Shown here in pieces: positions 34,910 to 47,653 of a stretch of 64,000 bases of DNA (position 1 is the stretch's first letter; the number at the start of each line of letters is the position of its first letter). The notes under the pieces are model-generated. The model did not search any database. It saw only the letters and a program-made list of their open reading frames with translations, and was not told where the DNA came from. The translations under genes and the position numbers were made by a program. The DNA is from Gossypium raimondii (taxonomy: Eukaryota > Streptophyta > Magnoliopsida > Malvales > Malvaceae). The DNA lies in NCBI RefSeq assembly GCF_025698545.1, contig NC_068567.1, forward strand, positions 4,340,001 through 4,404,000. Reading direction: 5' to 3'.

Positions 34910-36889
34910 TTATCCAACGGTTGTCATCATTTTGACAAATTCATCATAGTTGACCTGACCATCACCGTCCAAATCAGCTTCTTTGATCATCTGCTCAACT
35001 TCCTCATCCGTTAATTTCTCACCAAGATTGATCATCACATGCCTCAGCTACACATAATCAAATCAACACTAATTAATTTTAAATTAATCATATTAATTAA
35101 ATTAATTAAATTTAGATCCAAAACCCCAAATCCAATGTCCTGTAAAAATCATGGCTAACATTCATTGCATGCAAAAACAGACATTACAGCCTATCATATA
35201 AATGGGTGTCCACCAGAAGCTCAGTTGAACCATGGTGAAAACATGTGAATCACCCCATATAAATAATTTGATTTCCTTTATGTGCAAATCCCAAGGTAAA
35301 TCAATGTCAATACAGGTTAAAATATCATCTCATTATAGGTTCGGATCATATTTATTTTTCAACATAATGTCTAGAACCACCTATAGTCCCTAAACTCATA
35401 AACATGAAAATAATGAGCTAAAACACACTCGAACCTTAATGGTACTAAGTTAATAGTATCTAGGTAGGGGTTTTAGAAAAATTTTCCCTTTCGTCCCTCC
35501 AAAAATAAAAATTGAAATTTAAGCTTTTTAACATAATTAAAATTGTATTTGGTCAAAATTTTCCAACTTTCTTCCCCTCTTTCTTCACTTTATTCCCTTG
35601 CATGTATGAAAGGTACTAGACAACTTTTATGGATAGTCAAAATAGCCTAGTTGTGGGGTTTTCATGCTTTTGAATGTGAAAGGCAAAGCTAAAAAGATGT
35701 AAGAATTTTTGTAATCCCAACAAAGTTTTGGATTTGAATCTTCAAAGCAATAATTCCTTCATTGAATAAAGTTAGGAAAGGAAAAAGAATTAATTGCATT
35801 AGAAGTCCTCAAACAACAATGAAATTTTTAAATTGATTATTAGGCTTTAAAATATTCTAGTTGAGAATATTTAAAACACGTTCATGCATTAAGTTTACAT
35901 GCGTTTAGAATTTGATTCATATGTTTTAAATATGCCCTCGTCAGATTCAAATTGTCGTTTAACGTCCAAGTTGATGGTTAGACTATAGAAAAAAACTCAA
36001 ATAGAATGCTCTGAAATTTGGGGCCAATTTAAAATTTAGGTCTCAGCTTAAGGACTTCTAGTAAAAATAACATATTTTCATTTTAGTAACTAGACTTTTT
36101 CCACGCTTTAGTACTTGAACTATTAATTTCTCAATTTACCCAAAAAATGGAAGTTGCCAATTAAACCATGACATGCGACACATTCTTATTGGATGTCGAT
36201 ACTTTTTTGAGATAAAATAAGATGAAAATAATAGTTTAGATACCAAAATAGGACAAAAAAAGAAATTTAAGTACCAAATTGAAAAATGTGTATAATTTAA
36301 GGGCTAAATTATAAATAAAACATTTAAAAAAAAACACAATTTGACCAAAAAAAACATGAAATAATGCATGAAAAATCAAACTTACCTCATTAGCTGATAT
36401 ATACCCATTTTGATCCTTGTCAAAAACCTTGAAAGCCTCTTTAAGTTCCTCCTCTGCATCAGTTTCCTGGTTTTTTTTTTTTTTTACACAGGCAACAACT
36501 TCAATCAATCAACCAATCATACATACATACATACATACATACATTATTTGGGTTTTGTTTTTGTACCTTCATTTTCTTGGCCATCAAGTTCAAGAACTCT
36601 GCAAATTCAATGGTTCCATTGCCATCAGCATCAACTTCAGTTATCATATCTTGAAGCTCTTCTTCAGTGGGATTTTGATCTAAGGATCTAATCACAGTTG
36701 CCAGTTCTTCCACAGTAATGCAACCTATAATGAAACAAAAATACCATTATATAATTTGGTGCTATACATTAAATTTAGCCACAAAAAGTATGAAGGAAAC
36801 GAAAAATATGAACCATCTCCATCTTTGTCAAACAGACAAAAGGCTTCTTTGAACTCAACAATCTGTTCTTCACTCAGTATATCACCCAT
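34910..36889 (-). CDS. CML8: Calmodulin-like protein with four EF hands (CML8/11 type), 4 exons
   Basis: This is a calcium sensor that binds Ca2+ through EF hands and regulates target proteins. Exons (high to low) 36814-36889, 36567-36724, 36386-36466 and 34910-35047 give 150 residues. The start is [17 protein letters not shown]. Four complete loops are visible: [36 protein letters not shown] and [12 protein letters not shown], each with acidic residues at positions 1, 3 and 12. Differences from canonical calmodulin, such as [26 protein letters not shown] and FLNLMAKKM, match the CML8/CML11 group. The central linker [12 protein letters not shown] and the GEKLTDEE segment are intact. Intron 3 is long (1,338 bp). 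Intron 2 is only 100 bp and has an unusual A-rich 3' end. Assignment to CML8 rather than CML11 is by resemblance only. Confidence 0.93.
36519..36543. repeat. (ACAT)n microsatellite in intron 2 of the calmodulin-like gene
   Basis: Six ACAT units occupy a quarter of this 100-bp intron. A 17-base A tract (in gene sense) precedes its acceptor. Confidence 0.9.
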
Positions 36890-39477
36890 TCTTATTTGTT
36901 TGGTTGCCTAGAAAAAGAAGGAAAAAATGTTCTCAAGAAAGTTGTTCCAGAGGGACAAAGAGATGATATGAGAGAAAGAGAAGAGAGGGGTGTATGTTGT
37001 TTTGAGTATAGCTCAAGCTTAGCTGGGTTTATGTAGAATTCCAATGCAAGGAAGTGTAGCCATTTTTTTTATTTTCTATTTAAAAATTTTAAAATTAGAA
37101 ATAATATATTTTAATAAAAGGAAAAGAGAAATAATTAAGTAAATCAACTTAATAATAAGAAAGTCAAATCAAGGTTATGACTTAAGACTTAAGATGGCAA
37201 TTAGAGATGTGGATTTTGGATGTAAGGAATGAAATCATAATAAATTATTATAAATATTGATCATGAAAAAAATCTAATGGATTTAGAAAAAAAATAATCA
37301 GTGGTCAATTGAGTAATAAAATATCGATATTATATCAATCAAGTCATTCATCAAGATAATCACCAATTTAGGCGTTAATAGCTAGTTCGGATAAAAAGTG
37401 AAGCATATTATAAAATGTATGGGTCAAATTGTAATATGTATGTACTTAAAGTATGTAATTGGTCCTTAAACTTCAAAGCATTCTAATTGAATCTAAAATA
37501 TCGATATTATATCAATTAAGTTTTTCGTCATCCTAATAATCAATTTAGGCATTAATATAGATAGTTTAGAAAAAAAGTGAAGCGTATTATTGAATATATG
37601 GATCAAATAGTAATCGTGTATGCACTTACAACACGAAAAAATCGGACTTGATGAGCTTTAAAAAATAGCATGAATGAGATTTACGAGGATTATTTCTTTT
37701 ACAATTATAAGTCCAAGTTATCTATATAATAGGTACACACGTGTTTACACCTTTGATTTATGATTTAAAGATGCTTTACATCACATTTTAGTTGTCATTT
37801 AACACTTAAGCTAACGGTAAAGCTAATGAAAAAGATCTAATTGATACGATACTAATACTTAAAAGACTCAATTAAAATGTTTTGAAAATTGGAAACCAAT
37901 TTTAAATTAAATCTGTAGTTTGAGGACGTCTAGTGAAATTAACCCTAATTAAAATGTTAACTTGCCTTATGTTTGTGTAAGGTCAAGTTATGGGTTTGGT
38001 CCCTCTACTATGCTCGAATTTGGGATTGAATCCTTATATTTTAATTTGACATAATTTAATCCCTGTACTTTTACAATGTCATTAGTTCATCCAAATAGTT
38101 AACATTGATAGTTATTCCAATTAAAGCGCCATCCTGATTTTTATTTAAAAAAAAAAAAACCTTCCAAACATGTCAAAATTTTAGCCTAAACTATTTCTGG
38201 GTGGCCCGGAATCGAGTTATGTATTTTTACAAGAGTTGAAATGCAATTCCATCATTGTATTAGCTTATATCTTTATACTTTTTAAATGATTAAATTAACA
38301 CTTTATCATTTTTGAAGGGTCAATGTGTAATTTAACTATTTATTAATTTATAATTTTACAAAATATAAAGGGGCTTGGCCCCTACCAACCCCATCAACGC
38401 CACTCTTGTGTTAACTATCTAGACATAAAAATAGAAAATCGGAATTACATGAAAGTGAAATATAAGGACTAAACTGTAAACTTAAGCATAATAAGAGGGA
38501 CTAAAAGCTTTTGGTGAAATGTGAAAAAGATATGGGAGAATTAAAATTTTGAAGACAGCTGTAAGGGTTAGAAGAAGAGGAGACAAAACTAAAAAAGCAT
38601 TCAAAGCAAAAGAGGGATTAATATATAAGATTGGGTGACTGAATGTGAACACTGCATATTCCATCCCTTGTGTTTTTTATTTTATTTTATTTATTTTTCA
38701 AACCCCATAAAGCACGCTGCCTTGCTTGCACCACCCCATCCAATTACTTTGTTAAATTTCACAATGATAATTAAAAGAAATATATAAATATATATATTTT
38801 TAAAATTTCGATAACAAAATTTGAACCGCACAATAGATTTCGGATCGTTCTGTTTTAAATAGAATGGCGCCTTTCTTTAATGATCGAAATGAGATGTAAA
38901 GGCTTGCATGAAGTGATTCTGTTAATTACTTGCTTCGATTCTCTACACCTCAATATATGCAAGAGGACGTAGATTGTTAAGCGTGTATTATCTTTTGATT
39001 TAAGGGTTTAGATCTAAATTGGGGTCTAACATCCGTAGAGGTGGTAATGACTTTCAATATTACACATCCATAATGGCTAGGGCGAAACTAGAGAAGGTGA
39101 GCGGGGTATTGATTCCCCTAAAATGGAAAGAAATTATACTTTGACCTCTTTAAAACTTAAAAAATTACAGGCTAACGCATAATAAATTGTATTTCAATGA
39201 TAAAACTATAAAGTTATAAGCTCGTAATGGAAAATTGTAATTTTAACTCTCATAAAAAGTTATAATTTAGTTTCAGTCTCTCTAAAAATAATTTCTAACT
39301 TCAACTTTACATGGTAAGATGAAGCGGGTAGCAAGATAGAGCATATAAATCGTAAAACGATGGTGGGTTTAACAATATTTATTCTTGCTCGATCATTCCA
39401 TTGCCATCTTTAATTAAAAAATATTATTAAAAAAATCCGAAAATAAATTTTTTTTCTCTTAAAGCTATGGAAATTAT
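36890..39477. other. 5' flank of the calmodulin-like gene and AT-rich intergenic
   Basis: The 5' UTR/promoter has a purine-rich stretch at about 36955-36992. A ~150 bp segment is repeated directly with period 177 (from 37321 and from 37498; both start ATATCGATATTATATCAAT). No ORF of note. Confidence 0.5.
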
Positions 39478-39690
39478 CTTTTTTTTTTTTTTCTGGTAAT
39501 AAGATAAGCGAACCTTTACATCAAACTAATCTAAAACAAAAGCATTCTTATCTATATAAAACTCTAAGAGATATAAGAGCTCTCGAGGAACCTCCTCAAA
39601 AACCTAATAGCCGTTTTTCCTGTCGGAGGCCATTTTTATTAGTGAATCTGTAACTTTATTTTCTTCCCTAAAAATATCTCGTATTTTTTA
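39478..39690 (-). pseudogene. LINE 3' tail fragment with poly-A
   Basis: On the minus strand this ends in a run of about 15 A (39478-39492 as T). It is closely similar to 52480-52650: shared words include AAGATAAGC, TACATCAAACTAAT, GAGATATAAGAGCTC and CCTCCTCAAAAACCTAA. The 52.6 kb copy still encodes RNase H, which identifies this piece as the very end of the same LINE family. Confidence 0.75.
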
Positions 39691-40731
39691 AAATATCAAA
39701 TAATGTATTTCGATAATGTGATTGAATGGGAAATTTATAAATAATGGGATTTTGTCATCTTATAATTTAATTTAAATATTTAAAAAGAAAATGGGTACCT
39801 AAGTCAATAAATAAAGGAAAGAAAAAGAAGGCCATAAATGTGCATGGCTGTCCACGCGGTTTTATAACGTTTTATAGGGATAGAGTACGGTTGTACTCTT
39901 TGAAAAATGGGGGCAAAGTTCAGTAATAAAATTAGAAAAATAAATAAATAAATAAATCTTGGGATGTTTATAATAATAAAAATGGTAAATAAAAATAGTT
40001 GACTTAGCCACTCAACGCAGTATTAACACGTAGGGGGGGAAACAAGAAAAGAAAAGCAGAGACCAAGTGAGGGAGACAAAGTCATGGTCGACAGTTTAGA
40101 CTTTGATTTGATTTCAACCTTCGAAACCCCCCCACAGGCTTGAAAATTTCACAAACATCCTGGAAAATGTCTGAAAATGGAAGATGTCTTTTGACTCAGT
40201 CTTGGGCTACTTTTACTACAAGTAAGTCGGTTGCTAGGTAGGTGGGGATTGAATTGTGTGGCTGATTTTATGGTTTTCCCAAAGGTTTCATTCTAAACCC
40301 ATTTCTTTTCAGAGTAACTATTATCAACCCATTCATCTGTTAGTTTGTTGGGTCTTGATCCGTACTTTGTATAGGTTCGTATATGTGTAGTGTTATGTAT
40401 GGGTAAGCCCGAGATGAAGACATGTAATATAACTAAATTTGTATATGTGAACCCACTTTAAGTATATACGTGTTAACTTTAAAGTAGAGTATGTATCATC
40501 ATGTATGAAAATCTACCTAATATGTCACATCTATGAACAATGATCGTATCATATAAATATATAGAATTATCCCATCTGAGGGGATACACAGAAAAACACT
40601 CAACAGATTTATATAAGTTTAATTTTTTTTAAAAATAGGAAAAATATATAATAGTAAGAAGATGTTGATTTGATGGTAAAGATTCGAGTTTAGTTTTATT
40701 TGATTTTAATTTAAATATATTTCAATTGTTA
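39691..40731. other. AT-rich intergenic
   Basis: No coding or repeat features were recognised, apart from poly-A/T tracts and a (AAAT)n-like run near 39930-39958. Confidence 0.4.
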
Positions 40732-40739
40732 GTTTGATG

Positions 40740-41281
40740 TAGACAGTGATCATGGGCTTAAAATGGATTTAAAATTCTGTTCAAGCCTGACCTGGATTAA
40801 AAATGCTAAACCTGAATTTGATCCGACTCGCTTTTGTAGAGTGTTTTTTTATATATAAAAACAAATTTTAAAAATATAAGGCATCAAATACACTAAAAAT
40901 AATTAAATAAATGTTTCCTAACAAATCGAAAATATATTAAAAAATCGTTATACCTAAATAACATTAAGATAGTTGCAACTTTGCAAACAAATACCTCTAA
41001 ATTAGTAGCCACATTAATAGTAAAACAAGAGTTATACAATATCCAAGCAATAACAACAAAATAGTTACAATATAATAGCGAAATGACAACAAAACAATAA
41101 CGAACAACAACAAAACATTAGTGAAAAAGAAAGTTTAAGCTGATTCGAGTCAAACCTAGGCCAAAAAAATTTTACCCAAGGCTTCCAAACTTATTTTTTG
41201 AGCTTATATTTTTACCCTAACTCTCCCATTTTTAAACGGACCTTCGGGTCTGATAAATGACTCGAATCATAATCAAGTCTA
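40740..41281. mobile_element. hAT-type MITE, 542 bp, degraded
   Basis: It starts TAGACAGTGATCATGGGC and ends ATAATCAAGTCTA, sharing internal words with 13842-14353 (for example AAATGCTAAACCTGA, ACATCAAATACACTAAAAA-like). The flanks are GTTTGATG and ATTTAATG, an 8-bp duplication with two mismatches. It is an older copy of the same family. Confidence 0.65.
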
Positions 41282-41289
41282 ATTTAATG

Positions 41290-42158
41290 TAGTGCTTTGT
41301 AATAATTAATTATGATTAATGAATTATTTTATTTAAAGGTTGTTTATAAAACCCAAAAGTTTGATTTTTCTTCTTGGCTTCGGTTTACACACACTATTCA
41401 TGTGTTGGATCAAATTTGGGTTAATTGACTCAAGTTATTGAGTTGTTGACTCATTTTTTTTATGAATACTTTGGATTAGGAACTCATCTCTCACGTGAAA
41501 TGGACACCATGCATCATAGCCAAGTCCTGTTTAGCATCTTGTTTATCTAAAATATACACTGTTTTTCTCAAATCCTTCATGGATTAAAATCATAAGAATT
41601 TTTTATGAAAAAAAAAACATTTATTTAATGAAATCTAATATTTCAATTTTGTGATCAGAATCAATGTCACACATTGATTCTTTATAGGTGATAGATTTTA
41701 AATTTATAGATAATTTGTTCTTTTTTAGAAAGAGCTTATATCGATCTATCGTATTGTACTCAATCTTTAGAGGAGTTGTGTCTCTTAAATCTCTCTTTGT
41801 GCATCACATACCTTAAATTCAAGTTCCAATACGAGGCAGTTTTTTGTTTTTCATTTAGTCTAGACCCTTCTTTACTCGTCTCTCCCTTCTCTCTTATTAC
41901 TCCCATTAGCCCTCAAGTTCATACGAGGATTTACTATTGGTTGCTGTTGTTGCAATGATCGAACAAGGGTTGAGCTAAGACGGTGATCATTGGGAATTCA
42001 CCAAGCTTCAAGCAAGTTAGAGAGTCACTATTGGTAAGGCGTAGAGGATATTTTGGAGTCGGGTTGGAATTGAGGGAGGGAGAGAAAGATCCCCTTTGGT
42101 AGTTAGGCGTTGGTTTATATATTCTAGGCTAGAGTTAAAAGGTGCCGCGTGTTGTCTG
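41290..42158. other. Intergenic; nothing recognised
   Basis: Mixed-composition sequence with a CT-rich stretch near 41860-41905. Short ORFs look random. Confidence 0.35.
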
Positions 42159-42166
42159 GTTATAGG

Positions 42167-42507
42167 TAGACCTGTCCATGGGCCAGGGTAAAAAAACGAG
42201 GCCCGTTTAAAAAATAGGCCGGGCTCGAGCTCAACTTTTTTGGCCCGAGCCCGAATATAATAAATAAATAAATATATTTTATTTTTATTTTTTAATTTTA
42301 AAATACTTTAAAAATATTTTTAATTTTATTTTTAAAATATTTTTTTTGTGTTTATTAAAAATCGGGCCGGGCTTATTATTTTTTCTCGGGCCGGGCCTGG
42401 ATAAAATTTTAGGCCCATATTTTAGGCCGGGCCGGATCGGGCCCGGGCCTAAGAGTTGGGCGGAAATTTTTTTGAACCCGGCCCGGCCCGACCCATGGAC
42501 AGGTCTA
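42167..42507. mobile_element. hAT-type MITE, 341 bp, with 8-bp target duplication
   Basis: The terminal inverted repeats are TAGACCTGTCCATGGGCC and its counterpart GACCCATGGACAGGTCTA. The flanks GTTATAGG (42159-42166) and GTTGTAGG (42508-42515) differ at one base. The GGGCC-rich ends and AT-rich core match the 15929-16402 element. Confidence 0.85.
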
Positions 42508-42515
42508 GTTGTAGG

Positions 42516-43523
42516 CAACTAAAGGTAATTAAGTTAATTGACCTAACATGGAAATTTTAAATAGAACTAAGGGTGACGATTGGATAGGTTATTAATCATG
42601 TCAAATAAGACTAATATTCAACAGCTGGTATCATAAATGGTGAATAGGTCGGACTCTTGTGTAATTTAGGTATGGGGAGGTTCAATGGGAAGAGTTTCCT
42701 CGAGGAGCTAAGTTGAGGAGCATTACTTGTTCAGAATTCTTAGGAGCAATTCCCAAGAGATCTTCTCAAGGTGTGAGCTCTAATTTTCGAGGAGTGGTGT
42801 TTGAAAGGTTGAGAATATAACAATTACTAATAAAATGGCCAAGAAAAACCAAAGTTAGAGCAAAAATGGAAGCGAGAAATTGAGGAAGAAGCTGCGGAAC
42901 AAAAAAGAGAAGAAGCCAAAACCATTAAGAAATAAATAAAAGAAGAGGGCTGCTAATAGGTTCAAACCCTAAAAGAGACTAGGTTTGATCTGGAAAAGTG
43001 TGCTTTAAAGATTTTTCAATAATTTTAGTCCAAAACCTTTTTAATTATTATTAATAAATTAAAAATAATTAAAAAGTAATAATAAAAAATTGTTTTGATA
43101 AATAAAATATTTTAAAATAATATAATTTATATATTCTTTTAAAATATGGATAAATCAGAAATATCTCAATACAGTATGGCACTTCAGAAAAACTCTTCCA
43201 ACAAAAACTGCAGCTGACAGTAAAATAATTCCAGGGATAAGAATGCTGCACTCAAACAATGAACCTAATCCAATTTTTTGCTCATTTCCAATACCTCTAG
43301 ATAATCCCCGAAAGGACATAGTACAATCTCACATATACATATATGTGTATGTATATATCAAAATGTATATAATACAAACTATTAACATAACAGAATTTAC
43401 ATGAACATTAATTAAACACACTTATGGCATTAAGGAGGAGCTAAAACATGGCTAGTTACAAAACCTTGTAAAGAGGAGCAGAAACATATAACCAGTAATT
43501 CACTGTTCCGCAGTTGACTCATT
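42516..43523. other. Intergenic and VTE3 3' flank
   Basis: AAG-rich, non-coding sequence around 42840-42950, then AT-rich DNA leading to the VTE3 3' UTR. No clear gene; translations between 42600 and 43000 contain frequent stops. Confidence 0.35.
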
Positions 43524-44837
43524 TCATATAGGCTGGCCCTTTGGAACAATTTGATCCTTGAGCCACATGTAAATGGGAACCAATACAAAGTAAGTTGCTG
43601 CAATTGCCCCAATTATGAACCGAAAAAGGAACACAAATGGATTAACAGGTTTCTTCACATCCTCTGCTTTAGGACCAAGCTGCAACAAAAGTTTATACCC
43701 CATTAGTACTAAAGAAAGAACTAGAAACCCAAGAACCATGTTACATGGACTCGGGTGTAAGTGTATGACACGAGTACTACATGACGTTAACTTCCACAAG
43801 AAACTCATTTATGCTACCTTCAATGGAGAGTCTCCTGACAAGGGCTTCACTCCAGTCACAGAACAACCCATGATCAAGCCATGTCTTCGAACACCACGAT
43901 ACCATTTTGGTCCGATCCTTTTGAGTTTCACATCTTTGAAACCAGCCTTTTCGAACCATTCTATGTACTCTTCCTCTTTCGGAAAAAGCATCCACATATC
44001 CGCGAAAAAACGAGACAACCAGAATGTTGGATATACAGGACCTATAACACAGGCTTTCCCTCCTATTTTCAGTACCCTGTAAGCCTCCTTGATCCCGCGC
44101 TGCGGGTCTGGCCAGTACTCGATACTGAGGAACACAACATGTAAAAACACACACTGTCAAGCAAAGAACTTATGAACATACAACAAACAATATATAATTG
44201 AACATCTAGAAAGCTTAGCATATGAAAAGAATGGCACACGTCAATATATAACTGAACTGTAAATACAGATATATTACCTTCCTGCAGACACGTATCTGTC
44301 GGCGTAATCAGTAGGAAATGGGAGATCCTCAGCATCACCTTCAATTATTTTGCATTCCTTCAGAGGTTCTTTTTGCTTGGCCTTGGCAAGTTGGTGAGGT
44401 GACTGATCAAGAATTGTGACATTCTTAGCATCAACATGCTTCACTATACCAAGAGTCGTGAACCCGGTTCCGCCACCGACATCGACTACCGTCATATTCC
44501 TACTATAAAGATCGGCAGGCTCGAGCGCTTCATCGCGCATATCCTCGGTCCAATGACCAGGGTTTATGATATGATCATACACTATTGATAAAAACCTATA
44601 AAACCAAAATGCTTCTTTCTTGTGTTGTATGAACCTAGGCTGAGAAGCAGGCCGTGAGGATGATAAACTGCATCTAGGTGCTAAGATTCTAGTCTTTTGA
44701 TTCTTGGTATAACAAAGTAAACCCTTTTGTGACAAACCCTTAAAATGAAAATTTGACCCCAAAAAGCCTAACCCTGATGGGGTTACTCCATTAATGAGCT
44801 TCAGATATTCAGTTCCATTAAGCATTGAAGAAGCCAT
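43524..44837 (-). CDS. VTE3: MPBQ/MSBQ methyltransferase, chloroplast inner envelope (VTE3), 3 exons
   Basis: This SAM-dependent enzyme methylates 2-methyl-6-phytyl- and 2-methyl-6-solanesyl-benzoquinol in tocopherol and plastoquinone synthesis. Exons (high to low) 44278-44837, 43818-44124 and 43524-43679 join in frame to 340 residues (Arabidopsis VTE3 about 338). The N-terminus is a Ser/Lys/Leu-rich transit peptide ending near RILAPRCSLSSS (~50-60). SAM motif I is VVDVGGGTGFT (~117-127), then VTILDQSPHQLAKA and EGDAEDLPFPTDYADRYVSAGS. A conserved plant segment IEYWPDPQRGIKEAYRVLK follows. The last exon encodes a single membrane anchor (~306-328, FLFRFIIGAIAATYFVLV) and the tail DQIVPKGQPI. 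The first ATG was chosen because it yields a normal transit peptide; an upstream in-frame ATG 48 bp earlier is less plausible. Confidence 0.95.
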
Positions 44838-45992
44838 GAAATGATGCAAACGTGAAAACACAGAAACACCAAAGCTAAAACACACTGCTATTTATCAAAA
44901 GTAGAGAGAATCAAAATGGTTTATAAATGGCAGTAACAGAGGCGTGGAGTTGGTGACTTCGAGAAAGATCTAAAAGCTACCAATGTGGGGCATTGAATTG
45001 GAACAGCATGTTATGGTGGTTTGTCATACACTGATTTGCTGATAGCAAACGACACACTTGCTTGGTCTTTTTTGTTGTCATTTTCCTTGTTGACCTTAAA
45101 AGGGAAAACCCAAACCATTTCAAGGTTTAATCTAATTTTGCCCCCCCGCCCGGGCCCTCATTATGCTCAAGTATTTGTCCTTTTCCTTCACCATCAGTCA
45201 TTTTAGGAAGTGGATGATTATGTTTTGAGTTTATCATTTCAATTCATGCATCATGCTCAATTTCAATGCTGTGATGCAGTGACATAGCTGTCATTGCTAA
45301 GATAAGAGAGTATTGACTCGTTTCACTGTGATCTGCAGCTAACAATTTAGAAGTGGCTGCCTGGTTTTTTCTACACAAAGACGGGCCAACATGGCATCTC
45401 TCTGGTCATGTTGGCAATCAGATGGCCCCTTCTACCTCCGTCCAGAGGTGTCTGAACCTACAATGGGATCTGATCCCTTCCGTTTGAACTTCTCTGACAA
45501 TATGGAAAGCAACCTTAACTAATGGAAATCGAAGAGCAATCATGAGTCTGATCTTGCTCTCGGCTACTACCCATGTCGTCCTTGACAACGATGCCGGAAT
45601 ACACATAATGGTACATCTCACATTTTTTCCAGTTTAGGTGTATTATGATGTTTGAGATGGGACATGCCAGCAAAAGTCACAGTCCATCTACCAAAACCAG
45701 AATTTCCATGGGTAAATTATCGATAAAGTTTGGTGAAGAAAGTAAACAAACAAATCTTAAACCAACATTTTACCAATGAAAGAACATAAATTTCCATGCT
45801 AAGCAAAGCAACATGTTTAGCTATAAAATTTTAATCAGTAATGGGGTACAAGCCAGACATATTGTTTCCTTTAACAGAAACACATACTTATTATAGCAAT
45901 TTTACATACTGCAGGTTTCGTAGAGTAATAATAGGTCAACTAATAGGTGCGACCGGAAAAGCTACATAGATCACTTACAGCCCTAAAGAGCC
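44838..45992. other. VTE3 promoter side and PET100-like 3' flank
   Basis: The region directly right of 44838 is the VTE3 5' flank. Around 45410-45640 the minus strand weakly resembles a decayed LINE RNase H segment (SGIVVKDDMG, then frame changes), which is uncertain. The remainder up to 45992 includes the likely 3' UTR of the next minus-strand gene. Confidence 0.4.
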
Positions 45993-46949
45993 TCAATGAT
46001 TATTTTTCTTCCGAGCGAGCTCCCGGGCCATCTCTCTCAACTCCTCAGGTGATGGAGGCCTTGGTCCCTCCGGAGGATACACTACATAGGATCGCTTCAC
46101 AACAAAGGAAAAAGTAGAAGTGATTTAGACTCTAATACATATATATAGATATACATAAAAATATATTACGACATATATACAATTAATGTTTTTCCATGAA
46201 ATTAACTTACATAAGATGGCCCCCCAACACTATGATTTTAAACTCATCATTTCAGTTATCTACAAATTCATGAATTAACTTCTATGTAATTCAAAATCCG
46301 GTATGAATGTCGGATATAGGCATGCATCTAACATGGATATATTCAATTCTTTCTAAGATTTTTCAGGCGCAATACTCATAGCTAGACATGAATCGAATAT
46401 AGAGGCTGAAAATGAGGAACATAAAGAAAAATGAAGAGTCGAAACAGCATACATGAATTTCATCCATGAGCTTAAATAACATAACTCCAAAACTATGCTG
46501 TTAATTTAATTCCATCATCTCACAAATCCATTGAAGAGTTGCACCCTTTTTTGTTTTTTCAAATACCTAATTCAGAACCCAGATTATTAGCATAAAAATG
46601 AAGATCACCAATCCCAAAGAAACAAAGGCCAATAACCAAACCACCAATAAAAGGAAGTTGCATAATTTAACAACACCTCATGTTCAAGAGCAATAAATAA
46701 ATACCCAGATTTCAGGAAACTCAAACAAATATCAAACTTTGATCTAATTTCAAGCATATCCCAAATTCAGAAGAATATCAAACTATATGCAAAGAAGAGA
46801 AGAGATAAAGGAGAGTATACATTTCCCATGAATTTCTGGAGATTCTTAGTGTTGTTGGCGAAAGTGTACATAAGAACGATGGGGATCGTAACATAAAGGC
46901 CAAATTTGGCTATTTCAAGAACACCCTTTGAAGTGCCTAAAGAAGACAT
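45993..46949 (-). CDS. Small PET100-like mitochondrial inner-membrane protein, 2 exons
   Basis: Exons 46821-46949 and 45993-46094 give 76 residues: MSSLGTSKGVLEIAKF, one membrane segment (~14-32, FGLYVTIPIVLMYTFA), KNLQKFMGN, then RSYVVYPPEGPRPPSPEEL and a basic end. The layout (short N-terminus, one membrane helix with a Y-x-T-[FI]-P-[IV] pattern, then a proline-rich and charged tail starting with YPPE-like residues) matches eukaryotic PET100, a cytochrome c oxidase assembly factor. This is by resemblance, not a search. The intron is 726 bp, with donor GTATAC and acceptor GTGAAG. The frame stays open for 50 codons upstream to a Met at 47099, so an N-terminal extension is possible. I prefer the 46949 start because it gives the compact family-like form. 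Confidence 0.7.
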
Positions 46950-47653
46950 TTTGATTTTTCCTGGGAAATTTGATGGGGAATTTGGAAGAAAGTTTGTAGT
47001 TAAAACCATGGAAGCAGCCGAACAAACCTTTGGATACGTCATATCCTTATCCAGTAAGAGATATGCTAATGGGCTCATCAAATGATGGCCTGGAAACATG
47101 GATCAGGCCCATTTTCTTTTTATAAAGAGAGAGAGGTGATTCAATATTTTCATTTCAGTAATTTTTTTCCGTAATATTATCTTCAAAGTTCGAATTTATA
47201 TTTTATTTTTTTCTCAAAGCATTTATTAAAAGACTTACATTTTGGTGTAGTAATCCGTGTGATAATTCATGTAAACTTGATGTTGACATGGCATCATTTA
47301 TTTTATATGTCACGTCAATAAATAATTTAAAATTTATAAATATTATAGTGTACAAGTGGGTTTCCATACGGGCTACCATGTTTAAAAGTTTAACCTTTTG
47401 TCAGTATTTTCATTAAAAGAACAATTCAACTCTTTTTGAAATGTTTATAATCAAATTTAACTTAAAAACACTTTGACAACAAATGTAAATGTTGAGCACG
47501 AAATTTGACATTATGCCTTTTAACTAGAATTTTATTTTCTTTGTTTATAATTTTTAATAAATATATTTATTACCTAATTTTTATGAATTTTTATATAATT
47601 TTATATATAATCACCTCAGTTTTTTTATGAAAATAATATAAAAATTAAATTAA
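46950..47653. other. 5' flank of the PET100-like gene and AT-rich intergenic
   Basis: The first ~150 bases are an open frame upstream of the chosen start and probably the 5' UTR. The rest is AT-rich without recognised features. Confidence 0.4.

Noticed and set aside
42285..42518. ORF with repeated GPGP-type residues (minus)
   Set aside because: It is the translation of the GGGCC-rich end of the MITE at 42167-42507.
43615..44082. Plus-strand 155-residue ORF opposite VTE3
   Set aside because: It is antisense to the VTE3 exons, which have clear splice sites, phase and conserved motifs.
45418..45621. Minus-strand 67-residue ORF
   Set aside because: One alternative frame only weakly resembles a LINE RNase H start; there are frame changes and no clear domain, so it is not called as a gene.
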